Virus record (IMG/VR): IMGVR_UViG_3300031162_001016
Coordinates: 1-29,737 of that record
Source of the DNA: a virus
Length of the DNA: 29,737 nucleotides
Direction: 5' to 3' (one strand)
Under the pieces are notes generated by a model, which did not search any database, was not told the DNA's origin, and worked only from the letters and a program-made list of their open reading frames with translations. Numbering within the stretch: the stretch's first letter is position 1; each line of letters starts with the position of its first letter. A program made the position numbers and the translations under genes. Of this stretch, positions 15,829 to 23,527 are shown piece after piece.

Positions 15829-18800
15829 TTAAAAAGTAGTAGAGGATACACCCGAGTAACTTTCTACATAATCCTCAGCAAAATAATCTCCAGCGTAGTT
15901 TTGCATATAGATCGTTCCTGCATCAGAAACTTCATAGTTGTCCGATTTCGTTGTTACGAAAAGCAGTGTCGCCGGATCTGCAAAGTCTGTTGTATCTGCG
16001 AGCGACTTACCGACATCAAATGAATCTAATGCATCGCCAGTTGTTGGGTTCTCCGTCTTTATTAAGTTCGGTTGCAATGAGGGAGCGTCTTGTATCTCAA
16101 GCTGCTCTGCTTTAATCAAACTAATTGCAAATATAGCTGCGTCTTGGGTAGACGGATTATCTGCTGGGTTTCTAATGATAAGCAATAATAATTCAACTAA
16201 TTCTGATAAATCAACGGAATCAGTGATATTGTTTTTATTGAAAGCCTTTGCTACTGCCTCAGTCAAATCCAATGTCTCTGTCTTATTTAGCACAACATCA
16301 AAATCGATATTGGTGTCATTCATATCAGGATTTTCTGATTTGACCAGTCCTGGCTCAAGAATTGCTTCATCATCTTGCGTTGCAAAAGTATCAGCAACTG
16401 GTCGAGAAAAAGATAGTATAACTAATTCAGATGTTACTGATGTGTCTATTATGACACTGTAAAGTGCATATGCTGTCGGTCTAATATTGAAATTAAGTCC
16501 AACGTTAACATTGTGCAAAATTTGTAAATCAGAAAATGCAACCATGCCTGCAGGGTTTGCAATACGATCTAGTATTTCACCCCAAACGCCTTTAGGCTGT
16601 GACGATTGTATCTGATAGGAATATGATTGATAAACTTTATTATCTTGCAGTCGATTCGCGTCTGACAAAAATCCTTGTGAATTTTTAAATTGCCCAGGGA
16701 ATGTATGCGCAAAGCCCGTTGTACATGAGACAGTAACATTTTGACCATTTCCACTATTCGCTAGAAAGTCAAACATCTGCCTTGCAAACGATACACCGGT
16801 TGAAATGATATCGAAAGTTAACGGGTAGTTGCTACTATCCACTGTCTTAACTCGGATGTATGCGTTATTGTCAATGCCCGTGAGAGTATAATCCTCAGAG
16901 AAATAATCAATAGCGTACTCACCCAATACGTTGCCAGCTTCAGCTACCTTAAATACTTGCCCAACTTTGAACCCACCATCTGCGCCAGCGGATGTGCTTT
17001 TGCGAACGGTTGAATTTAATACTCTAGCTAGGAATGCTCGCTTGTTATCTATTAAATCAATTGATTCATTTTCAAAAGCAATATAAGTGCGATATGGAGT
17101 AGTATTTAATACAAGTGTTGGAACCGTATTGTAACCCAATCCGTCTTCAGTTATTACAGTGCTTGAAATAGAGTTGGCAGTGAGGCGTGTTGTTATAGTA
17201 GCAGTAGTTGTAATAGTATCCGTGGAGCCTGCTAATACAATGACCTGAGGATTTGCACTGTATCCTTGTCCTGCGTCAGAGATAGTTACGCTTTTAATTT
17301 TGCCTTCTGTAATAGTAGAGATATTGAAAGTTAACGCGGCGGCGCCGCCTGTACCCAATAAAGAATCAGGAATCGTAATCGTTTCACCGGGTGCATAATC
17401 GTTACCGACAGTATCGACTGTTACAGTTGCGGCACCTGAGCTGTTTACAACCACTGTAAATTGCGCGCCTGTACCGTTTCCGTCTGTAGTGAAACCACTG
17501 TTAATATCGTATATTCCTGCAGTGCGCAATGTATCTGCTGCACCGATAGTTCCAACAGTCGCAATCTTACCGCCGATAACCGCGGTGAGTTCTCCTAACA
17601 CACCTGCACCAGGTATAGTAGTATTAGGGGGTAAATCTAAATCCAATTCATATATTGCTGGATTAGTAAACGCAATCTTTTTAGCCTGCGTGATTGCAGT
17701 TGTAAACTTCTTTCTTGCAGTGATAGACGCGATAGATTCGTAATAATAAATATCTACCTTTCTCGATTGCAGATCTAGCGGATTGTACGCAGCCGATCTT
17801 TCTTCATTCGCTGATACTTTAATTGCAAGCTGCTCAGACCAAATACCATCAGAAGGTCGAAGCACATACTCAGACGGTTTAAATACTGCTACTTCTTCCC
17901 CATACATCATTCTGAAAAAAGCCTTTATGCTTTCAGATGATCCTTTAGACGTATAAAAATCACGAATGCGTTTAATTAAAAACCGTGTATCGATTTCTTT
18001 ACTTTCTGGAAAGTCCAGAGCGTACTGCTGTAACAACGTTTCTAAGAAATCACCATGATAACTACTTACACCGAATCTGTCCACCAATTCTTGCAATACA
18101 TAGTTAGGAGATTGTGACGATGCATTCAATGCACTTGTGACACTCGAATCTGCATCTAAGAATGAAAAATACTTGGTAATAAAGTTAGAGAATTTAGGAT
18201 ATTCGTCTCTGATCCACTCAGGTATTTGGTATTCTGCGATATATGAAGAGTTTTGGTGAAAATATAATTGTGGTTTATTAAGAAAGAGAATATTGGGAGC
18301 CAATACTGCCCCAGAACCACCTGCAATAGTAGCAGCAGTCAATACTACATTCGCAGCAGAGCCATCACCACCAAGAGAAGTGTCCAGGATTGTAATCGTA
18401 TCGCCTTCAGCATAGCCTGTGCCAGCAGTAGTAACCGTAACACCAGTAACTTCGCCACTAGCATTTATTACTACTCTAAATTGTGCGCCAGTACCAGTAC
18501 CGGTAGAGCTTGATTGTGAAACAGTAAGGTAAGTTCCCGCGCCTCTCCCAGAATCAGCTTGTGCTGTAAATGATACAGTAGATAATATACCTACAAGTTT
18601 TACTGTTGGGGTAACATTATAGCCATCACCTGCTTCAGTTACAGTTATTGTCTCTATTGCGCCACCTGAAATAGCAACAGTTGCGGTACCTTGTATTAAA
18701 ACTTGTCCAGTGTTACTGGCAGTCGGTGCGCTTATGAAAACAGTGGGTGGATTTACGCTACTATAACCACTGCCGGAAGAAGTGATGGTTATAGATTCGA

Positions 18801-18834
18801 TGTACTGCTTAAAGGTTGGTCCAGTTCTAGCCAT
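15829..18834 (-). CDS. 7: Baseplate wedge subunit gp7, with repeat modules and a repetitive C-terminus
   Basis: This 1001-residue protein corresponds to T4 gp7 (1032 residues), the central wedge protein. The diagnostic region is residues 250-330: VDRFGVSSYHGDFLETLLQQ, then TRFLIKRIRDFYTSKGSSES and FFRMMYGEEVAVFKPSEYVL. T4 gp7 has the comparable SYDFYSTKGIEASYKFLFKV with YNEEVEIEI. Near residue 750, WGEILDRIANPAGMVAFSDL also parallels T4. Two glycine-rich module blocks are added (about 16-175 and 425-580). Residues 798-975 form a degenerate Asp/Ser-rich repeat tail unlike T4. YFSEDY (644-649) and YFAEDY (984-989) recur. It overlaps gene 6 as TAATG and continues the T4 order 6-7-8. Confidence 0.85.
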   Translation of the reverse strand: MARTGPTFKQYIESITITSSGSGYSSVNPPTVFISAPTASNTGQVLIQGTATVAISGGAIETITVTEAGDGYNVTPTVKLVGILSTVSFTAQADSGRGAGTYLTVSQSSSTGTGTGAQFRVVINASGEVTGVTVTTAGTGYAEGDTITILDTSLGGDGSAANVVLTAATIAGGSGAVLAPNILFLNKPQLYFHQNSSYIAEYQIPEWIRDEYPKFSNFITKYFSFLDADSSVTSALNASSQSPNYVLQELVDRFGVSSYHGDFLETLLQQYALDFPESKEIDTRFLIKRIRDFYTSKGSSESIKAFFRMMYGEEVAVFKPSEYVLRPSDGIWSEQLAIKVSANEERSAAYNPLDLQSRKVDIYYYESIASITARKKFTTAITQAKKIAFTNPAIYELDLDLPPNTTIPGAGVLGELTAVIGGKIATVGTIGAADTLRTAGIYDINSGFTTDGNGTGAQFTVVVNSSGAATVTVDTVGNDYAPGETITIPDSLLGTGGAAALTFNISTITEGKIKSVTISDAGQGYSANPQVIVLAGSTDTITTTATITTRLTANSISSTVITEDGLGYNTVPTLVLNTTPYRTYIAFENESIDLIDNKRAFLARVLNSTVRKSTSAGADGGFKVGQVFKVAEAGNVLGEYAIDYFSEDYTLTGIDNNAYIRVKTVDSSNYPLTFDIISTGVSFARQMFDFLANSGNGQNVTVSCTTGFAHTFPGQFKNSQGFLSDANRLQDNKVYQSYSYQIQSSQPKGVWGEILDRIANPAGMVAFSDLQILHNVNVGLNFNIRPTAYALYSVIIDTSVTSELVILSFSRPVADTFATQDDEAILEPGLVKSENPDMNDTNIDFDVVLNKTETLDLTEAVAKAFNKNNITDSVDLSELVELLLLIIRNPADNPSTQDAAIFAISLIKAEQLEIQDAPSLQPNLIKTENPTTGDALDSFDVGKSLADTTDFADPATLLFVTTKSDNYEVSDAGTIYMQNYAGDYFAEDYVESYSGVSSTTF
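15910..16443 (-). repeat. Degenerate ~22-25-residue repeats in gp7 C-terminus
   Basis: Encodes residues about 798-975. Repeats have the form [LI]xK(A/S/T)E, 4-6 residues, then D/S-rich turns: GLVKSENPDMND, LNKTETLDLTE, SLIKAEQLEIQD, NLIKTENPTTGD. The spacing is irregular. Confidence 0.55.
17095..17562 (-). repeat. Glycine-rich modules, second block in gp7
   Basis: Encodes about residues 425-580: an AADTLR...PDSLLG module related to the DUF4815 protein, then SDAGQGYSANPQVIVL and TEDGLGYNTVPTLVL half-repeats. Confidence 0.7.
18310..18789 (-). repeat. Glycine-rich modules, N-terminal block in gp7
   Basis: Encodes about residues 16-175, with GSGYSSVNPPTVFI, AGDGYNVTPTVKLVG and a TGTGYAEGDTITILDTSLGG unit. 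Confidence 0.7.
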
Positions 18835-20753
18835 TAGTAATCTATTACCTTAGGATTTGCGGTGACCGTCACGCCTGCAAACACGTTATTGGGAGCATCT
18901 CCAGTAGTAGTATCTAAATTCAATATAACGTTTTTAGATGGTTGCGGCATGACCGCTGATCCTGCAGATGATTCTACCGTAGTTGAAACTAGTATCTGAG
19001 TTTTTATATCTTTTGCTGTCTCGTGTGGGGTTACTGTAACTCCGAGTGTTGTATTATTCGTGCCTGTGATAGCTGTAATCTTTGTGCCATCTAAGATAAC
19101 AAGTCCAGTGTCATAATTTACAGTACCTGCGCTTGCAGAAACCGTGGTGTTTCCTGATACTAACTTCAACGCAATCGTGCCGCTACCACGGTATGCAGGG
19201 GCGACTACAGTTGCATTTGGCACATCGACCATTTTAACTTCATACGCTTTGCCATTAATATCTACAGTGAAATTATTACTACTCAGCGCATACGGATTAA
19301 TTTTATTATTAAAATCAAATTGATATTTTGTTGATATGTTCAACGCAGGAGTAGCTGTCTTTTTCAGTCTAAGTGCGATGTTCGCGCCAATGATCGATTT
19401 GTCGGCTCTAACAAGTTCAGCGGTTAATTTAGAATAATAGAAATTACTATCCAATGTGTTCAATGTAGTGTTAAAAAAGTCAGTTATTGCCTGGCTTACA
19501 AAAGTTGCTATCTCACCTGACGTTGATGATGTGGTCTTCGCATCATAATCAACATTTACATCCAAGCCGATGCTCAGAAAATCTGGGTCTACAAACTCCG
19601 TCAACAATGAGATGGGCTGCCTAGGTTCGATAAAATCTCGCAATATTCGATCCTTATCAATATCTGTAATAATGAAGCCATCTTTTGCCTGTAAAGAAAC
19701 AAATACTTTACCGTAAATTGGGGGTACGTTTCTCTCGCCGCCCCACACAGCAACAGATTTTACATTCGGGTTGTTATCTAATATTAAACTTTGATAATCG
19801 TTTGATGTTATTGCTCTATTTTTTGTAGCGTTGAATCTCGGAGCACTAAAACGTATACTATCTGTACTCTCCTGAGCAGATCCTCCAAATGATTGCGATA
19901 CCAGAGTTAATGTAGTGGTTGACCCAGATCCGGTAAGTCCTGATGGAGCTTGAAATATTTTAGCGCCATTGCCAGCTGCTGCGTTTGTTGCAATATAATC
20001 AACTCTAACTACATTACCTACTGTCAGTTTTTTACCAATATTACCATCACCAAATATTACTTGATATGAACCATTTAGTGATTCTTCAATAAAAAATACT
20101 CTACTCGTGCCAGTAACCGCAATGATGTTATCAGAGAAGGTGTAACTGGCTAATGTAATGTCAGTCAATGAGGATTGTATTTGGACTCTTACTGTGGTTG
20201 TATCTACGTCAGGATTCGCCATTAACACGGGACCTTGCACACTGTTCGCTTCTACTAGTTCCGAGTTCACTACTCTAGATCCTTCTACTAACTCAACGTT
20301 TGTAAATGCGAAAACTTCCACACCATTCAATAAAGTCCTGCCTGCAACGTAATCTTCTTTTGGGTAAAATGTTAATGTCTTTCCGTCGATTGATGTTTTG
20401 AAAATAGCATCGCGTGAGAGTGTAAAATTACTTGCTGTATATCCAGGATCAGGAACAACAGTAACATTAATCGTAGCTCTTGCCGCCCTAGCTGATCTTG
20501 CGGTGTATCCCATAGTCTTCGCAATAGACGCTACTGAGCTTCTTTTTACAGCAGAATCTAGGAACGCTTCGTTTGCTGTCATGTGTGCTAATATAGCATT
20601 ATAATGCGTGTTATATGCAAGAAGATCAATCAACACAGCCATACCAGAGGCTTCAAAATCATAGTCTTGAAACTCTGATTGATCTTGCAGGTACAATTTT
20701 AAATTGTTCTTAATACCTTCAAAATCTAATTCTGTTACACTTCGTGTTGCCAT
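18834..20753 (-). CDS. 6: Baseplate wedge subunit gp6
   Basis: This 639-residue protein is close in length to T4 gp6 (660). gp6 forms the continuous ring that clamps the wedges in the T4 baseplate. The N-terminus is characteristic: TELDFEGIKNNLKLYLQDQS, then YDFEASGMAVLIDLLAYNTH and an NEAFLDSAVKRSSVASIAK segment, followed by a gp6/baseplate J-like beta core and FGDGNIGKKL at about residue 240. The C-terminal half (YSKLTAELVRADKSIIGANI) also fits the family. A CATAAATA late promoter lies 19 bases upstream of the ATG, and AAGAGA is a weak ribosome binding site. It is followed by gp7 with a TAATG overlap. No repeat insertions are seen, unlike in gp7 and gp8. Confidence 0.9.
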   Translation of the reverse strand: MATRSVTELDFEGIKNNLKLYLQDQSEFQDYDFEASGMAVLIDLLAYNTHYNAILAHMTANEAFLDSAVKRSSVASIAKTMGYTARSARAARATINVTVVPDPGYTASNFTLSRDAIFKTSIDGKTLTFYPKEDYVAGRTLLNGVEVFAFTNVELVEGSRVVNSELVEANSVQGPVLMANPDVDTTTVRVQIQSSLTDITLASYTFSDNIIAVTGTSRVFFIEESLNGSYQVIFGDGNIGKKLTVGNVVRVDYIATNAAAGNGAKIFQAPSGLTGSGSTTTLTLVSQSFGGSAQESTDSIRFSAPRFNATKNRAITSNDYQSLILDNNPNVKSVAVWGGERNVPPIYGKVFVSLQAKDGFIITDIDKDRILRDFIEPRQPISLLTEFVDPDFLSIGLDVNVDYDAKTTSSTSGEIATFVSQAITDFFNTTLNTLDSNFYYSKLTAELVRADKSIIGANIALRLKKTATPALNISTKYQFDFNNKINPYALSSNNFTVDINGKAYEVKMVDVPNATVVAPAYRGSGTIALKLVSGNTTVSASAGTVNYDTGLVILDGTKITAITGTNNTTLGVTVTPHETAKDIKTQILVSTTVESSAGSAVMPQPSKNVILNLDTTTGDAPNNVFAGVTVTANPKVIDY

Positions 20754-20772
20754 GTTTGATCTCTTTTGATTT

Positions 20773-20780
20773 TATTTATG
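20773..20780 (-). promoter_or_regulatory. T4-type late promoter CATAAATA for gene 6
   Basis: Minus-strand late octamer in the short gap between genes 25 and 6, 19 bases before the gp6 ATG. It suggests a fresh late start for 6-7. Confidence 0.65.
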
Positions 20781-20790
20781 CGCTATGAAA

Positions 20791-21180
20791 TTATCTAGCT
20801 CTCTTCAGAGAGGTGCTAAATGTTTGCGGCCCTCGGACACCTAAAACATGAAAGTCAAGCTGTATTTTATACAGATTGTTATTGAAGTCCGGGTAGACTG
20901 TAACTTCATCGATCCTAACTCTTCGCTCATAATTTGAAATCGTTTCATCAATTATATTAGCAATCGCATTCCCTGTTATGCTATCCATTGGTTCAAATAG
21001 CAAACCTGCAATGGGTGACCCATAATTGGGTGCAAACGGTTTAGAATAAAAAGGTGTAAGCATTATGTTTTTTAACGCTTGCTTCACTGCTTCAACATTA
21101 GTTTTTTTGTAGATATCCTGAGTAACAGGATTTGATGCAAAATCCATGTCTATATCTGAGTATATTCTTGCGGTAGCCAT
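20791..21180 (-). CDS. 25: Baseplate wedge subunit gp25
   Basis: This 129-residue protein matches the gp25 family in length (T4: 132) and pattern. gp25 nucleates sheath polymerisation at the baseplate in T4 and related contractile systems. Landmarks are ARIYSDIDMDFASNPVTQDI at the N-terminus, VEAVKQALKNIMLT, PFAPNYGSPIAGLLFEPMD (a loop typical of gp25, about residues 48-66), and ISNYERRVRIDEVTVYPD, which contains the EPR-like core as ERR. The protein ends in a beta hairpin (LDFHVLGVRGPQTF). The ATG has no ribosome binding site at normal spacing, but a TATAAATA octamer lies only 6 bases upstream, so the transcript may have almost no leader. It is the second gene after gp5, with one unassigned gene between. 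Confidence 0.9.
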   Translation of the reverse strand: MATARIYSDIDMDFASNPVTQDIYKKTNVEAVKQALKNIMLTPFYSKPFAPNYGSPIAGLLFEPMDSITGNAIANIIDETISNYERRVRIDEVTVYPDFNNNLYKIQLDFHVLGVRGPQTFSTSLKRAR

Positions 21181-21186
21181 AATAGT

Positions 21187-21194
21187 TATTTATA
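21187..21194 (-). promoter_or_regulatory. Late promoter TATAAATA abutting gene 25
   Basis: Exact octamer only 6 bases before the gp25 ATG. In T4 late promoters transcription starts about 5-6 bases after the octamer, so the mRNA would begin at or next to the start codon. Confidence 0.55.
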
Positions 21195-21200
21195 TGTCCT

Positions 21201-21998
21201 TTAGTTGCCGGATGCAGCATCAACGGTGTTTTCTACCGTATCGAGGCCGCTTTGTACTTTACCTAATACGTCACCAAACAAATTACCACCGAAACCTTCT
21301 TTCAACGCGCCAAACGGGTTGCCGCCTTTGAGTGCGTCTAATGAGATGTTTCGTTTTCTAGCAAATCTAGGTACGCCATTCATTCTAAAGGCTTGTCCAG
21401 GTTCTTCGCTTACAGTAAACCCTTGCTTATTTGGGTCCAACTCCACCTCGAGTTCTACTTTACCGGCAGCGTCTTTGAAGTTGCCAACTACATCTGGGAA
21501 TTTACCTTCTTTTACAATACGCTTTACATTGATTTCTGGCATCGATAATGGGATACCTTTCAGTACAAACTCACCCCCAATATTTTGTATGTTAGGAACA
21601 ATATTGCATATCTTGTCAAGATCATTCCCTGCTTCATTCAAAATACCTACGATGTTATCGATATCAACATCTAAATCACCATACTTGTCCTTCATCTGGT
21701 TTAGATACAACGCAGAACCCACGACACCTGCAGCGACACCTGCATATTGATCAACAAACCCTTGTATATCAGCCGGCAGTCCTGGAATCAACCCGCCCAC
21801 TGCTGCGAGTGGATCTTCTAACAGCATATTCAAAAGCTGTATCTTTGATTGCAATGAAGTTAGCAATTGCACTTCCACAAATCCTGGAATAGATGCAATT
21901 TTAAAAGGAAGCACTACCAGTGCAGTGTCTGCAATGGTGAGTAATTGTTCAACGTTAGCTGATAAATCCTTAACTAATTTTGCTGGTCCGCAACTCAT
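21201..21998 (-). CDS. Baseplate-cluster protein of unknown function
   Basis: I do not recognise this 265-residue protein. Residues 1-120 are helical and hydrophobic (LLTIADTALVVLPFKIASIP, VGGLIPGLPADIQGFVDQYA, GVAAGVVGSALYLNQMKDKY), but no clear signal peptide or stable transmembrane segment is evident. The middle contains DNIVGILNEAGNDLDKICNI. The C-terminal part is Gly- and Phe-rich (FGALKEGFGGNLFGDVLGKV). AAGGAG (22005-22010 on the opposite text) lies 7 bases before the ATG, the strongest ribosome binding site in this block. It sits between gp5 and gp25, a place where marine T4-like phages carry an extra gene. A hub or wedge accessory role is inference from position only. Confidence 0.6.
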   Translation of the reverse strand: MSCGPAKLVKDLSANVEQLLTIADTALVVLPFKIASIPGFVEVQLLTSLQSKIQLLNMLLEDPLAAVGGLIPGLPADIQGFVDQYAGVAAGVVGSALYLNQMKDKYGDLDVDIDNIVGILNEAGNDLDKICNIVPNIQNIGGEFVLKGIPLSMPEINVKRIVKEGKFPDVVGNFKDAAGKVELEVELDPNKQGFTVSEEPGQAFRMNGVPRFARKRNISLDALKGGNPFGALKEGFGGNLFGDVLGKVQSGLDTVENTVDAASGN

Positions 21999-22015
21999 TT
22001 AAAACTCCTTATTAA

Positions 22016-23527
22016 TTAACCTAATCCAGGCGCTGTCGGACCAGGTGCTGACGAACCACTAGCAATAGCGTGGACGTGTGTTGCGAGTGTTGTTGAAACT
22101 GACGTAATTATCGGTGAAATCACAGACGCCGCTGTAACTGCCCCAGTACACGCGACAGTTGCCGAGGTGATTGTTACACCCGCTGCGATAATACCTAGTG
22201 CGGCTGTTGTTATCGATGTCGCCGCAGAGACCTGCGTGTATGCCGCAGAATTCACAATATGCGCACCAAGAGTATTAGTTGAGAAAACACCACCCGTGTT
22301 GATCGTAGTTGCACCGACTGTACCGACATTGAAAAATCCGGCTGAAAAACTTATTGCGCCTGTAAGTGCAGTACCGAAATCCATATCTCGCAATGAGAAC
22401 ACTCGATACGCGCCTAGTTCGGATGTGATATTGTATCCCATCAATGCTGATTGAATGATCTTCATACCTACTTGTGTATTGTAGTTTTGTCCGACCATCA
22501 CATCTCTACGACCTAGAACAGTAAGTTTGTCACCGCCCAATCCTAAACCACCTTGACTACCAACACGCACACCTCGGTTACCGTTGATGTTCATACCGTA
22601 ATCAGATTCAATTTCGGCTACATGATTGCCCTGTGTCTTCTCATGCCGTGTACCACGAACAGTAGAAAACTTATTACCTGTAATATCTTCGTAAAAGTCT
22701 CCCTTGACATTCAGGGTCATATCACCTTCGACCGTGATATTGAAATCACCTTTGATAAACATATTCTTATCTTTAATGACGATCTCATAGTCTTCACCAA
22801 CAACTTTACTTACTTTTGTTCCATCAGGCTGTATCTCTTCAAACGTACCTGTTCTATGAAAGTTGTGTATTCTTTCTGCACCTGGCGTATCATCGACTTC
22901 AAATATGTGACCACTTTCAGTTTCTCGCACATGATTGTATGGATACTTTGTTTTCGTTTCCGCTGAACCTTGAGGATCAGGTTCGTCCCAAGATGATTCA
23001 GTCTTCCTAGCTTTTACTGGATCGCCATCGATCTCAGGTGCAAATGCAATCGGAACACCTTTCACTTGCATCTCTCGTTTGACTGCTAGAGAATAATGCT
23101 TCTCTGCAATGTCTTCTCTACTGAGTCTAGGTACATCAGACTCTGGGACTGTGTTTCTTCCTGATGCATTGTCGCTGAATGGGTACACGCCATTAGGATC
23201 ATTGAATCCAACGTTTTCGTTTGGGGGCTGCATAGAAAGCGCAGACAGAGATCCCATAATAACAGGTATTTGTGAATCTGCACCATCAGCAAAAAATCCA
23301 AATACATGTGAGCCTTCTACGAGTCCTGTAGGTGACTGACCGATACCAGATACGCCTGCTGAGGTTACTGGGTTCATTAGCACTGCAAGGGGTAAATCTT
23401 CTGTAGGTAATTCAGTCTTATCTGGAGTATGATAACCGAGAATTCTGACTCGCACTCTTCCTATTTGTGCGGGGTCATTTCTATCTTCTACCACACCTTG
23501 CCACCATGTAAATTGCGGATATACCAT
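22016..23527 (-). CDS. 5: Baseplate hub/spike protein gp5 without a lysozyme domain
   Basis: This 503-residue protein corresponds to T4 gp5 (575 residues), which forms the trimeric spike under the hub. Residues 8-95 form the OB-fold domain (FTWWQGVVEDRNDPAQIGRV, GSHVFGFFADGADSQIPVIM). Residues about 195-360 form the gp5/VgrG-type beta-prism stem (YNHVRETESGHIFEVDDTPG, IHNFHRTGTFEEIQPDGTKV, GDFNITVEGDMTLNVKGDFY). A long low-complexity beta region follows and ends THVHAIASG near residue 490. The stretch between OB fold and stem (about 100-195) is too short for the T4 lysozyme insertion, and no such sequence is seen. It overlaps gp27 as TAATG, as expected for a hub pair. Confidence 0.88.
   Translation of the reverse strand: MVYPQFTWWQGVVEDRNDPAQIGRVRVRILGYHTPDKTELPTEDLPLAVLMNPVTSAGVSGIGQSPTGLVEGSHVFGFFADGADSQIPVIMGSLSALSMQPPNENVGFNDPNGVYPFSDNASGRNTVPESDVPRLSREDIAEKHYSLAVKREMQVKGVPIAFAPEIDGDPVKARKTESSWDEPDPQGSAETKTKYPYNHVRETESGHIFEVDDTPGAERIHNFHRTGTFEEIQPDGTKVSKVVGEDYEIVIKDKNMFIKGDFNITVEGDMTLNVKGDFYEDITGNKFSTVRGTRHEKTQGNHVAEIESDYGMNINGNRGVRVGSQGGLGLGGDKLTVLGRRDVMVGQNYNTQVGMKIIQSALMGYNITSELGAYRVFSLRDMDFGTALTGAISFSAGFFNVGTVGATTINTGGVFSTNTLGAHIVNSAAYTQVSAATSITTAALGIIAAGVTITSATVACTGAVTAASVISPIITSVSTTLATHVHAIASGSSAPGPTAPGLG

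Noticed and set aside
15938-16462. Plus-strand frame of 174 codons opposite the gp7 C-terminus
   Set aside because: Low-complexity Ser/Val composition mirrors the sense-strand repeats; no independent support.
21205-21750. Plus-strand frame of 181 codons opposite the unassigned gene
   Set aside because: Antisense to a gene with a strong ribosome binding site; composition is that of a shadow frame.
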